Below the pieces are notes generated by a model. That model was not told the origin of the DNA, searched no databases, and saw only the letters and a list, made by a program, of their open reading frames with translations. The position numbers were made by a program, and so were the translations under genes. Positions 1 through 7,986 of a stretch of 64,000 nucleotides of DNA are shown piece by piece (the first letter of the stretch is position 1; each line of letters begins with the position of its first letter). Source of the stretch: Micromonospora purpureochromogenes (lineage in GTDB: Bacteria > Actinomycetota > Actinomycetes > Mycobacteriales > Micromonosporaceae). The stretch lies in contig NZ_LT607410.1 of assembly GCF_900091515.1 (NCBI RefSeq), forward strand, positions 186,001-250,000. Reading direction: 5' to 3'.

Positions 1-1290
1 CCGCAGGTCGGCGACGCGAAACTCGCGAAGGTCCGTCCCGTCCCAGGTGATGCGCCCCCGCTCTGGGTCGTAGAAGCGGCAGAGCAACTTGATCACGGTG
101 CTCTTGCCGGCACCGTTCGCACCGACGACGCCCAACGCCTGTCCGACGGGGATCCGCAGATCGACGCCGCGCAGCACCCAGTCGCCGGAGGGGTGGTAGC
201 GGAACCACACGTCGTGGAACTCGATCGCGTCGCTGAGCGGAGGAGGCACCCGGGATCCGTCCGCGAGGTCCGGTTCCGCCCCGACGACCGCGCGGTAGTG
301 CCGGAACAGCCGTACTTCGCGCGCCGCCGAGGCGAGCTGGCTGACCGTACCCCCGAACGCGCCCTGCACCCCTACGACCGCCGCCACGAAGAGCACGACA
401 TCGCCGGCGCTGAGCGACCCCGTGGCGGCCCGGTAGACCACGGCCATCGCTCCCGCAGCCGCCAGCGCCGTGCCGACCAGCGCGTACCCGCTCTGGGTGA
501 GCGCCGCGCGTTGCTCCATCCGCAGCTCGCGGCCGCTCGTCTCGCGAAGACCGGCGACCATCCGGTCGTGAAACAGCCCCCCGAGCCCGTACAGCCGGAT
601 CTCTTTGACAGCGGCGAGGTTCGTGAGCAGCGACTGGTACGAGAAGCGCCGGCGGTGCATCGCCATCGTCGCCTCAGTGACGCCGGCCTGCTCGCGGGCC
701 AGGGCGAACTGCGCCCAGACCGAGGCGGCGCCGACGATCAGCAACAGCACCGCCATCGGCCACCACACGGTGGCCACCACGCCCAGGAAACCGGTGGTCA
801 CCACCATCACCCGTACGATCGCCAGCAGGAACCCCGAGACGCTGGAGGGTGCGGCGGCAGCCGACTGCTCGGCAAGGCGGAGCCGGTCCTGAAAGTCGGG
901 GTCCTCGAACCGGGCCAGGCCGGGGAGCCGGTTGACGGCGCCGTACAGCTCGCTCTCGACTCGCAGGGCGATGGCCCGCTGCTGGGCTGCCGTCGCGAGG
1001 CTGGCCAGATAGCCCAGCACCGTGCCGATGCCGCCGAGGGCCAGGGTGAGGCCAGCAATCATGACGAGCCCACCGGCGTGGGCCGTCCGCGCGCCTGTCA
1101 GACCGTCGACGAGCAGCTTGCTCGCCCAGGCGGACGCGGCCGGCGTCAGCCCGCTGAGCGCCATCACCCCGAGCCCGGCCAGGCAGGCCGCGGGAGAGGC
1201 CGCCCAGCCGAGCCGGAGCGCCTGCCCGGCGAGCGCCAGGTGCGTCCGCGGTGGCAGCTCCGCGCCGTCCGCGTCGGGACGCTCGGTCAC
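1..1290 (-). CDS. ABC transporter, fused permease and ATPase (3' end outside window)
   Basis: Probable exporter half-transporter. The 430 residues visible start at a GTG (1288-1290) and give a hydrophobic six-helix-type domain to about residue 330, then a nucleotide-binding domain with Walker A GANGAGKST near residue 390. The signature motif and Walker B lie beyond the window edge. I see no N-terminal C39 peptidase domain, so it would not cleave a double-glycine leader itself. Its start overlaps the stop of the upstream MauD-like gene by 4 bp (GTGA), so the two are translationally coupled. The operon begins with a Cys-rich peptide gene, which makes this the likely exporter of that peptide (inference). 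The fold call is firm, the substrate is not. Confidence 0.85.
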   Translation of the reverse strand, partial: MTERPDADGAELPPRTHLALAGQALRLGWAASPAACLAGLGVMALSGLTPAASAWASKLLVDGLTGARTAHAGGLVMIAGLTLALGGIGTVLGYLASLATAAQQRAIALRVESELYGAVNRLPGLARFEDPDFQDRLRLAEQSAAAAPSSVSGFLLAIVRVMVVTTGFLGVVATVWWPMAVLLLIVGAASVWAQFALAREQAGVTEATMAMHRRRFSYQSLLTNLAAVKEIRLYGLGGLFHDRMVAGLRETSGRELRMEQRAALTQSGYALVGTALAAAGAMAVVYRAATGSLSAGDVVLFVAAVVGVQGAFGGTVSQLASAAREVRLFRHYRAVVGAEPDLADGSRVPPPLSDAIEFHDVWFRYHPSGDWVLRGVDLRIPVGQALGVVGANGAGKSTVIKLLCRFYDPERGRITWDGTDLREFRVADLR

Positions 1291-1829
1291 GCTCGTCCTC
1301 CGGCGCCGGCCGGCTCGGCGGCGGCGAGCCGGTTCGACGCGAACGCGACGGCACCGTCCACGATGCGCAGCACCGCCGGGTACGCAGTCACCCCGAACGC
1401 CTCGGCCACGGTGGTGTCGCCGGTGCCCACCACCACCACGCGGGCTCGTTCAGGCAGATCGGACAGGACCTCCCGGGTCTCCGTCTCGGCCACGTCGCCG
1501 AGCACGAAGACGATCAGCGGCCCCGGGTCCGCCGGGGCGGCGTGCAGGGCGCGGAGCACCTCGGCGCACGGCCCGCAGCCGGGCATCAGGAACACGGCGA
1601 GTGACGACCCGGAGTGGAAGTCCTCGTCGTGGACCTGCCCGCCGTCGAGCGTGGGCAGAGCGAACGGCCCGATCCGACGACCGGTCGCCGGCAGTGCGCT
1701 GTCGGGCTCGGTCCGGCGGCCCGACTCCAGTTCGCGGAGCCGCCGCACGACGGCGAGGGTCAGGGCGACGTTGCCGAGCAGGACAAGGGACATGACCGCC
1801 ACGACGGCGCCCAGAATGGTTGTGCCCAC
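1287..1829 (-). CDS. MauD/TlpA-like membrane-anchored thioredoxin
   Basis: 180 residues. An N-terminal membrane anchor (about residues 3-28) is followed by a redoxin domain with the CGPC pair at C85 and C88 and a cis-Pro loop YP at 150-151. The start is the GTG at 1829, preceded by a GAGAGGA ribosome site; longer frames upstream lack one. MauD proteins of methylamine-utilisation operons are thioredoxin-like proteins needed, with MauE, to form the many disulfides of the small dehydrogenase subunit. Here the gene sits between an 8-Cys peptide gene and an ABC exporter, with a MauE-like gene close by on the other strand, so a role in oxidising or isomerising disulfides of that peptide outside the membrane is likely (inference). 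Confidence 0.8.
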   Translation of the reverse strand: MGTTILGAVVAVMSLVLLGNVALTLAVVRRLRELESGRRTEPDSALPATGRRIGPFALPTLDGGQVHDEDFHSGSSLAVFLMPGCGPCAEVLRALHAAPADPGPLIVFVLGDVAETETREVLSDLPERARVVVVGTGDTTVAEAFGVTAYPAVLRIVDGAVAFASNRLAAAEPAGAGGRA

Positions 1830-1936
1830 CTTCGGTCCTCTCCCGCGGCCGGCCCCGCCGTGCCGCGATCTGGGATGGCCCCGCGGAGAGCGGCCGACTA
1901 GCCGCCCACCGCGGAGGCGCTTGGTCGAGCCGTTGC

Positions 1937-2161
1937 TCAGCAGCTGCTCTGGGTCTCCCGGCAGGTGCCGTAGCAGTTGTAGGTCCACTTGTAGTAGCTG
2001 TAGTAGCAGTAGTACGGGTCGCAGCCGATGAAGTACCGCTTGCACGCGCACTGCTGCCCGCTCTCGGGGATGCAGGCGCCGGCCTCGGTGCGGGGCACCA
2101 TGAGCGCGATAACATCGGCGACGGCGTGGCGTAGTGGTCGGGCCTTGAGAAGTGTCCTCAC
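1937..2161 (-). CDS. 74-residue Cys/Tyr-rich peptide, candidate secreted disulfide peptide or RiPP precursor
   Basis: Starts at GTG 2161 behind a perfect AGGAGG (2167-2172, 5-nt spacer), so translation is well supported. Residues 1-29 form a leader with basic residues and a hydrophobic stretch (AVADVIALMV); a processing point near GA (28-29) is possible. The C-terminal 45 residues carry eight cysteines (30, 38, 40, 47, 52, 63, 67, 74) and nine tyrosines, with YY pairs flanking C52. I recognise no family. The even Cys count and the neighbouring thioredoxin, MauE-like protein and ABC exporter suggest an exported peptide with up to four disulfides, or a modified peptide. Alternatives: a small amine-dehydrogenase-like subunit or a metal-binding peptide. 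No LanM, radical SAM, YcaO or other modifying enzyme is visible, though the operon continues off the left edge. Confidence 0.75.
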   Translation of the reverse strand: MRTLLKARPLRHAVADVIALMVPRTEAGACIPESGQQCACKRYFIGCDPYYCYYSYYKWTYNCYGTCRETQSSC

Positions 2162-2403
2162 CCTGTCCTCCTAACGGTCGGTGAGGGCGTCGGCGGCTGC
2201 GGCGTAGCGGCGTCGCAGCCGCGCCCTCCTGGTGAGCCGAAAGCTACGGAGTCCACACGGGCGGGCAAAGAGTCGGCGACCGTGATGGCGGAAGACCGCC
2301 AACCGTTCCACCGCGCGTGACCGGGTCAGTACGGATCGACCCGGAACGATAACCTGTCGTTCATTCTTCCTCTGCTCAATCCGGGGACGGGCTGGGGGTT
2401 CGG
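2162..2403. promoter_or_regulatory. Divergent control region between the Cys-rich peptide and HTH genes
   Basis: 242 bp separating two divergent transcription units. The only clear element is AGGAGG (2167-2172), the ribosome site of the peptide gene. Near 2340-2375 the DNA is less GC-rich than its surroundings (gataacctgtcgttcattct), which would suit a promoter for the HTH gene. I see no palindrome strong enough to call an operator. Confidence 0.4.
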
Positions 2404-2712
2404 ATGACCGATGTGAGCGTTACGGCGGCCGCAGGGCACGACGCCACGGAACCTGAGGACGGTGCGGCCGACGTGCAGCTCGTCCAGATCCTCGGCCTGC
2501 TCGCGCAGGGACTCACCGACGCGGCGGTCGCCCGGCAACTGCACATCGGGCAACGGACGGTGGAGCGACGGATCGCCGCCCTCATGGCGCGCCACGGCAT
2601 CCACAGCCGGATCCAGCTCGGCGTGCTGGCGGCCCGTCGCGGCTGGATCGAGGGCCATCCGGTGCCGCAGGTGGAGATGCTTCCCCTGCCCCGACCCGAC
2701 GGGGCGGTCTAG
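2404..2712 (+). CDS. Small LuxR/GerE-type helix-turn-helix regulator
   Basis: 102 residues beginning at ATG 2404. Apart from a short acidic N-terminus it is almost entirely one HTH unit (about residues 25-90: LAQGLTDAAVARQLHIGQRT then VERRIAALM), with no receiver or ligand domain. That is the C-terminal DNA-binding half of LuxR-type proteins on its own. It ends 2 bp before the MauE-like gene, so the pair is an operon, divergent from the Cys-rich peptide genes. It is the obvious candidate regulator of this locus (inference). Confidence 0.75.
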   Translation: MTDVSVTAAAGHDATEPEDGAADVQLVQILGLLAQGLTDAAVARQLHIGQRTVERRIAALMARHGIHSRIQLGVLAARRGWIEGHPVPQVEMLPLPRPDGAV

Positions 2713-2714
2713 CC

Positions 2715-3263
2715 ATGACCTACCTGGACGTGTTCCTCCGCGCCATGCTGATCACCGTCTTCGGGCTCGCCGCCGTCGGGAAGCTCCGTAGCCGGGCCGC
2801 GTTCACCTCGTTCGCCGACTCGCTGGCCTCCGTCGGGGTCGGCACCCGGCGACGCCGTGACCTGGCGGCGGCGATGGTGGCCGTGACCGAGACGGCGATC
2901 GTGGCCGGTCTGGCCGTGCCGGCCACCGTGACCGACGGGTACGCCCTGGCGCTGCTCACCCTGGCCGTCTTCACCGCCGCGGTCGGCCGGGCCCTGCACA
3001 GCGGCCGGGTCGTTCGCTGCCGTTGCTTCCTCGGGGACGGTGGCGAGATGAACCGGGGGCACCTGCTCCGCAACGCAGTGCTGGCCGGCGCTGCCGCAGC
3101 CGGGCTGATGCTGCGGTGGACCGCCCAGCCCGCCGCCACCGTGGACGTGGCCGCCGGGCTCGCCGGGCTCGCCGGGCTCGTCGTCGGGCTCGGTGTCACC
3201 CACTGGGACGACCTGACTCATCTGTTTCGTCCGGTGGAGGCGGCAGCCGCTAGGAGACGCTGA
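2715..3263 (+). CDS. MauE/DoxX-like redox membrane protein
   Basis: 182 residues, about four membrane segments, with a Cys pair CRCF (C102, C104) in a loop, the hallmark of MauE-family proteins (methylamine utilisation MauE, PF07291-like). MauE acts with MauD to supply or shuffle disulfides in the small methylamine dehydrogenase subunit, but no dehydrogenase gene is visible here. The start ATG 2715 lies 2 bp after the HTH gene. The C-terminal AGLAGLAGL run comes from a GCCGGGCTC repeat in the DNA. A redox partner role for the MauD-like protein and the 8-Cys peptide across the divergent promoter is inferred from context. Confidence 0.75.
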   Translation: MTYLDVFLRAMLITVFGLAAVGKLRSRAAFTSFADSLASVGVGTRRRRDLAAAMVAVTETAIVAGLAVPATVTDGYALALLTLAVFTAAVGRALHSGRVVRCRCFLGDGGEMNRGHLLRNAVLAGAAAAGLMLRWTAQPAATVDVAAGLAGLAGLVVGLGVTHWDDLTHLFRPVEAAAARRR

Positions 3264-3305
3264 CTGCATGCGGTGCCGGTCCCCACCCGGCCGGAGACCG
3301 GACGG

Positions 3306-4283
3306 TCAGCTGACCCCGGCGTACGAGTGCAGGCCGGTGAAGAAGAAGTTCACCCCGAACAGGTTCATCAGCATGGTCAGGAAGCCGAGCACGGCGACCC
3401 AGGTGGCCACGTTGCGCTTCACGCTCGGCGTCGCCCGGGCGTGCAGGTAGCCGGCGTAGACCACCCACGAGATGAACGCCCAGGTCTCCTTCGGGTCCCA
3501 GCCCCACGCCCGACCCCAGGCCGCCTCGGCCCAGATCGCGCCGGCGATCACCGCGAAGGTGAAGACCGGGAACGCGAAGGCGTGCAGCGCGAAGGTCAGC
3601 CGTTCCAGGCCGGCCGCCGCGGGCAGCCGCCGGGCCAGCGTGTACGGGAAGCTCCGCTTGCCCTGCTCGTACCCGTTGCGGATCAGGAACGCCATCGCCG
3701 GCACCACGCCCAGCAGGAAGATGCCGGAGCTGAACACGATCGTCGACACGTGGACGATGAACCAGTACGACTGGAGCGCCGGCATCAGCGGCACCACCTG
3801 GACGTAGAGCTTCAGCTCGGCGAAGGCGAGCAGCAGCACCATCACCAGGGTGAGGAAGAGCCCCAGCCGGCGCAGCGCGGGGCGCTTGACGAGCACCGCC
3901 AGCCAGGCCGCCGTGCCGATCCAGGTGACCGTCAGCACGAACTCGTACATGTTGCCCCAGGGCATCCGCTCGGCGGCGATGCCCCGGGTGACCAGCGCCC
4001 CGAGGTGCAGCGCGGCGGCCAGCACGGTGATCCCGGTGGCGATCCGCCCGGCCAGCCGGGCCCGCTGCGCCGACCGGCTGCGCCGGGCCTCGGCGGCCAC
4101 CGGGGCGGCGGGGGCGTCGACCGGGCCGCCGGTGGCGCCCACTGCGGCGCCGACCAGCTCACGGGCGGGGGCGGCCGACACCGCGCGGACGTTGCCCAGC
4201 GCGTACTCGACGGCGTGGCTGATCATCGCGATCAGGTACGCCAGGATCGCGAACGTCACCAGCTGGTCGGAGACTGCGGACAT
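3306..4283 (-). CDS. ccsB: Cytochrome c biogenesis protein CcsB/ResC
   Basis: About 325 residues, a polytopic membrane protein of the CcsA/ResC family, which with ResB carries heme across the membrane and attaches it to apocytochrome c (system II). The family's tryptophan-rich heme motif appears as WGWDPKETWAFISW near residue 255, with potential axial histidines in neighbouring segments. Its ATG (4281-4283) overlaps the stop of resB as TGATG, so it is coupled to it; a GTG one codon upstream is an alternative start. It is the last gene of the hemL/phosphatase/resA/ccdA/resB series and is followed by a short hairpin before the convergent MauE-like gene. Confidence 0.93.
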   Translation of the reverse strand: MSAVSDQLVTFAILAYLIAMISHAVEYALGNVRAVSAAPARELVGAAVGATGGPVDAPAAPVAAEARRSRSAQRARLAGRIATGITVLAAALHLGALVTRGIAAERMPWGNMYEFVLTVTWIGTAAWLAVLVKRPALRRLGLFLTLVMVLLLAFAELKLYVQVVPLMPALQSYWFIVHVSTIVFSSGIFLLGVVPAMAFLIRNGYEQGKRSFPYTLARRLPAAAGLERLTFALHAFAFPVFTFAVIAGAIWAEAAWGRAWGWDPKETWAFISWVVYAGYLHARATPSVKRNVATWVAVLGFLTMLMNLFGVNFFFTGLHSYAGVS

Positions 4284-5908
4284 CACTCGACTCCCTCTCG
4301 CGCCCGCCCGTCGGTCCGCCCGTCGCCGCTGACCGCGGCGACGACCTGCGCGAACTCGTCGGCGAACCCTGGATGCTCGGTGCGCGGCAGCCCACCGGCC
4401 TCCACCAAACTACTACCGTTCGTCGGAGATCCACTGGCGGGGTCGACGGGGGTCACCCGGAACCAGACCCGCCGGCGCCGGGCGAAGAGCGAACCCATCA
4501 GCCCGCCCAGCAGCACCACGCAGGCGCCGAGCATCAGCGTCTGGCCGGGGGCGTGCCGCACCGAGAGCGTGATGTACGGCCTGGTGCCCACGAACTCCAG
4601 GCTGCTGCCGTCGTCCAGGGTCCACTTCTCCCCGATGCCCAGCTTCTTCTGGCCGATCTCCTTGAGCTTGCCGCTGGTCACCTGGCGCTGGTCGAGCTGG
4701 TAGACCGAGCCGGGGATGCCGGCGTCCAGCCCCAGGTTGCCCCGGTAGGCGGTCAGCACCACCGCCGGGTTCCGCTCGGTCGGGTACTTCGACTCGACGA
4801 AGGGCGCGCTGTCCGGCGCGGTCGGCAGGTAGAGCCCGTCGAAGGCGACCTGCTGGTCGGCGGCGCGCCTGCCGGTCTTCGGGTCGACGTTGGCGTCCGG
4901 GAAGGCGGCCACGCCCTCGCTGGTGAGGTTGGCGTCCCCGGAGGTCAGGAACGGCACCGTGCTGGTCTGGCTGCGCCCGTACCGGTCGGTGTACTTCAGG
5001 ATCGGGGCGTATCCGTGGCCGAGCAGGTAGACGTTGGCGGGGCCGAGCCGCAGCGGCGAGTTGACCGAGAAGTCGGCCGCCCGCTTCGTGCCGTCCGGCT
5101 CGTCCACGGTCACCGAGGCCCGGTAGCGCTCCGGCTGGCCGGAGGGGAGGAACCGGGCGTCGAAGGTGTCCAGGGTCAGGCAGAACCCGGGCAGGTCGGC
5201 GCTGTCCACCCGCGGGCCGAGCGATGCCTCGGCGTACTGCTGGCGGGTGTTGCAGAAGGCGTTCTCCTCGCCGGCGACCAGCAGCTTGTTGCCGTGCCAG
5301 CCGTACCAGGAGCCGAGCGCGACCCCGATCAGCACGGCGACCAGCGAGGTGTGGAAGAGCAGGTTGCCGGTCTCCTTGAGGTAGCCCTTCTCGGCGGAGA
5401 CCTCGTTGCCGCGTACCTCGACCCGCCAACGGCGCCGGCGCAGCACGGCGGCGATCGCCGCCGGGTCGGTGGGCGCGTGCGCCGGCAGCACCGCGTGCTG
5501 CGGCAGCCGCTCCAGCCGCTTCGGCGCGGCCGGCGGCCGGGAGCGCAGCGCGCGCAGGTGGTCGCGCATCCGGGGCAGGACGCAGCCGACCAGCGAGGTG
5601 AACAGCAACAGGTAGATCGCGGAGAACCAGACCGAGCCGAAGACCTCGAAAGCGCCGATCCGGTCGAGTTGCGGGGCCAGCTCCGGGTGCGCCCGAAAGT
5701 ACTCGTTCACCTTCTCCGGGTTGACGCCGCGCTGCGGCAGCACCGAGCCGGGGATGGCGGCGACCGCGAGCAGGAACAACAGCACCAGGGCGGTACGCAT
5801 GCTGGTGAGCTGCCGCCACGAGTTGCGCACCAGGGCCAGCACCGGGTTGGGCCGCCGCCGGGGCGCCTCGGCCGGTGGGGTGGCCGGCCGGTCGTCCACG
5901 GTCGTCAT
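4283..5908 (-). CDS. resB: Cytochrome c biogenesis protein ResB
   Basis: 541 residues from ATG 5908, which forms TGATG with the stop of ccdA; this coupling argues against the longer frame that extends into ccdA. Typical ResB layout: an N-terminal cytosolic stretch, membrane helices (residues about 40-60 and 100-120), a large extracytoplasmic domain with a Cys near GFCLTLDTF, and a last helix near residue 475 (LMLGACVVLLGGLMGSL). ResB works with CcsB/ResC in heme delivery and ligation to c-type cytochromes. Operon context is complete on both sides. Confidence 0.93.
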   Translation of the reverse strand: MTTVDDRPATPPAEAPRRRPNPVLALVRNSWRQLTSMRTALVLLFLLAVAAIPGSVLPQRGVNPEKVNEYFRAHPELAPQLDRIGAFEVFGSVWFSAIYLLLFTSLVGCVLPRMRDHLRALRSRPPAAPKRLERLPQHAVLPAHAPTDPAAIAAVLRRRRWRVEVRGNEVSAEKGYLKETGNLLFHTSLVAVLIGVALGSWYGWHGNKLLVAGEENAFCNTRQQYAEASLGPRVDSADLPGFCLTLDTFDARFLPSGQPERYRASVTVDEPDGTKRAADFSVNSPLRLGPANVYLLGHGYAPILKYTDRYGRSQTSTVPFLTSGDANLTSEGVAAFPDANVDPKTGRRAADQQVAFDGLYLPTAPDSAPFVESKYPTERNPAVVLTAYRGNLGLDAGIPGSVYQLDQRQVTSGKLKEIGQKKLGIGEKWTLDDGSSLEFVGTRPYITLSVRHAPGQTLMLGACVVLLGGLMGSLFARRRRVWFRVTPVDPASGSPTNGSSLVEAGGLPRTEHPGFADEFAQVVAAVSGDGRTDGRAREGVE

Positions 5909-6762
5909 CAGATGCTCACCTCGCCCACGCCCACGGTCGTCTGCAGCCAGATCACGAAGTTCTGCCACCCGCCGGTGACCAGCGCCAGGCCGATCAGGAT
6001 CAGCAGGGCGCCGCCGATGCGGGTCACCCAGCGGCTGTTTCGCCGCACGGCGCGGAAGACCCCGAGCATGCGGTGGAAGCCCAGCCCGAAGGCGACGAAC
6101 GGTACCCCCAGGCCGAGGCAGTAGGCCACGGCCAGCACCACGGCCCGGTCGGTCTTGCCGGCCGCCGTGGCCATGCCGAGCACCGCGCCGAGCGTCGGGC
6201 CGGTGCAGGGCAGCCAGCTCAGCGCGAAGACCGCGCCGAGGACCGGCGCACCGAGCAGCCCGGCGGCGGGCAGCCGCTGGATGCGGAACTCCCGCTGCAT
6301 GCCGGGGACGACGCCCAGGTAGCTCAGCCCGAGCAGCACGACCAGCGCGCCGATGACGATCTCCAGCGTCCGCTCGTGGTCGAAGAAGACCCGGCCGAAG
6401 CTGGCGAAGAGGATCGCGGTGGCGGTGAAGACGACGGTGAAGCCGGCGATGAAGAGCAGCGTCCCGGCGAGCACCCGCCCCTTGACCGCGGCCACCGGCC
6501 GGGCGGCCACGGGCGTCGCGACGGCCACCCCGCCGCCGGCCGCGCCCGCGTCACCGGGGGCCGCGCCGCCGGCCGGGGACTTTTCGGCCCGCGCCCGCCC
6601 CTCCAGGTCCGCGCCGGCGAGCCCGGTCACGTACGACAGGTAGCCGGGCATCAGCGGCAGCACGCACGGGGAGAGGAAGCTGACCAGCCCGGCGAGCGCC
6701 GCCGCCCCGATCGCCAGCAGCAGCGGCCCCGACTCGGCGACCTGGCGGAACGTCTCGCCCAT
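5908..6762 (-). CDS. ccdA: CcdA, cytochrome c biogenesis thiol transporter
   Basis: 284 residues, six or more membrane segments. The two family cysteines sit in proline-bracketed membrane motifs: SPCVLPLMPG (C33) and LPCTGP (C186). CcdA passes electrons from cytosolic thioredoxin outward to keep ResA and apocytochrome cysteines reduced. An Ala/Gly/Pro-rich loop (about residues 55-95) is longer than in Bacillus CcdA. The start ATG 6762 overlaps the resA-like stop as TGATG, and its own stop overlaps resB the same way. Confidence 0.94.
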   Translation of the reverse strand: MGETFRQVAESGPLLLAIGAAALAGLVSFLSPCVLPLMPGYLSYVTGLAGADLEGRARAEKSPAGGAAPGDAGAAGGGVAVATPVAARPVAAVKGRVLAGTLLFIAGFTVVFTATAILFASFGRVFFDHERTLEIVIGALVVLLGLSYLGVVPGMQREFRIQRLPAAGLLGAPVLGAVFALSWLPCTGPTLGAVLGMATAAGKTDRAVVLAVAYCLGLGVPFVAFGLGFHRMLGVFRAVRRNSRWVTRIGGALLILIGLALVTGGWQNFVIWLQTTVGVGEVSI

Positions 6763-7334
6763 CAGCGGGAACCGGCGGCCGGCTGCTCGGCCGCGATCCG
6801 CTCGACGATCGGTTGCAGGCCGTCCTGCTTGACGGCCGCCCGGATCACGGTGGCGACCCGGCCGTCGCGGTCGAGCACGACGGTGGCCGGGACGGTGTTC
6901 GGCGGGATCTCCAGGGCGAGCGCCAGCCGGCTCGCCGGGTCGAACAGGCTCGGGTAGGTGACCCGGCCCTCCTCGAAGGCGACCGCCTTGTCCCGGCTGT
7001 CCTGCACGTTGATGCCGAGGAAGGTCACCCCGGCGGCCTTGGTGGCCTGGTAGGTGGCCTCCAGGTCGTCGGCCTCGGCTCGACAGGGCGCGCACCACGA
7101 GCCCCAGAAGTTGAGCACGACCACCTGGCCACGGGCCTCGGCGACGTCGTACCGGCCGCCGGTGAGCAGCTCACCGGCGATCTTCGGGGCGGCCGAGCGC
7201 TGGTCCGGCGCGCACGCGACGATGCCGCCGTCGTTGGCGCAGCGGCTCTCGCCGTTCTCGGCGGAGCAGCCGACCAGCGCCGTACCGGCGGTGACGGCGG
7301 CGAGCAGGACGGCGATCGGCCTCCGGGAACGCAT
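6762..7334 (-). CDS. resA: ResA/TlpA-like lipoprotein thiol-disulfide oxidoreductase
   Basis: 190 residues. Lipoprotein signal with LVGC lipobox (C23), then a thioredoxin fold with WCAPC (C81, C84) and the VPATVVLD cis-Pro region near residue 145. ResA reduces the CXXCH cysteines of apocytochrome c outside the membrane and is recharged by CcdA, encoded next. ATG 7334 overlaps the stop of the phosphatase gene as TGATG. An extra Cys pair (C32, C41) just after the lipobox is not part of the core family and could form a disulfide. Confidence 0.9.
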   Translation of the reverse strand: MRSRRPIAVLLAAVTAGTALVGCSAENGESRCANDGGIVACAPDQRSAAPKIAGELLTGGRYDVAEARGQVVVLNFWGSWCAPCRAEADDLEATYQATKAAGVTFLGINVQDSRDKAVAFEEGRVTYPSLFDPASRLALALEIPPNTVPATVVLDRDGRVATVIRAAVKQDGLQPIVERIAAEQPAAGSR

Positions 7335-7981
7335 CAGGCCCCCTTGGCCGTCCGGGCTGTCGTCGACATCGCGATCAGGTGCGCGGCGGGCTCGCTGTAG
7401 CCGATCCCGGTGACCTTCGCGCCGTCGAAGTGGAACGAGGTGAGGCTGGCCAGGCCGCACTGCCGGCGGCGCGGGTCGTGCCAGAGCCGCTTGCGCTCGA
7501 CGTGGCGGCGCAGCGTCCAGATCGGCAGCTGGTGGGAGACCAGGACGGCCTCGCGCCCCTCGGCGGCGACCCGGGCGGCGTGCAGCGCGGCGAACATCCG
7601 CTCCGCGATGGCCTGGTAGGCCTCGCCCCACGAGGGGGTGACCGGGTCGCGCAGCACCCACCAGTTGCGCGGGTCGCGGAACGAGCCGTCGCCCGGCGAG
7701 ACCTTCTTGCCCTCGAACCAGTTGGCGCTCTCGATCAGCCGCTCGTCCACCCCGACGGGGAGCCCGAACTGGGCGGCGATCGGCTCGGCGGTCTGCTGGG
7801 CGCGCTCCAGGGGGCTCGCCACCACGTGCACGATCTCCCGCTCGGCGAGCGCCTCCGCCGCCGCCTTCGCCATCTGGATGCCCAGCTCCGACAGGCGGAA
7901 GCCGGGCAGCCGCCCGTACAGGATCTGGTCCGGGTTGTGCACCTCGCCGTGCCGCAGCACGTGGACAACCGTTGCGCTCAC
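7334..7981 (-). CDS. Histidine phosphatase (phosphoglycerate mutase-like) family protein
   Basis: 215 residues from GTG 7981, placing the phosphohistidine motif LRHGE at residues 9-13 (H11), as expected for the family; earlier in-frame starts would add an Arg/Gly-rich tail that overlaps hemL. The second catalytic His is in LVSHQLP. The substrate cannot be told from sequence. The gene lies 5 bp downstream of hemL and is coupled to the cytochrome c genes, so it belongs to that operon; this placement is often seen in actinobacteria but has no clear pathway meaning. Confidence 0.88.
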   Translation of the reverse strand: MSATVVHVLRHGEVHNPDQILYGRLPGFRLSELGIQMAKAAAEALAEREIVHVVASPLERAQQTAEPIAAQFGLPVGVDERLIESANWFEGKKVSPGDGSFRDPRNWWVLRDPVTPSWGEAYQAIAERMFAALHAARVAAEGREAVLVSHQLPIWTLRRHVERKRLWHDPRRRQCGLASLTSFHFDGAKVTGIGYSEPAAHLIAMSTTARTAKGA

Positions 7982-7986
7982 GTTCC

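Noticed and set aside
1287-2051. Longer start for the MauD-like gene overlapping the Cys-rich peptide gene
   Set aside because: The extension is antisense-like, Leu/Arg-rich and lacks a ribosome site; GTG 1829 has one and gives a proper membrane anchor.
3150-3190. GCCGGGCTC tandem repeats
   Set aside because: Low-complexity coding for AGLAGL in the last MauE-like helices; nothing more.
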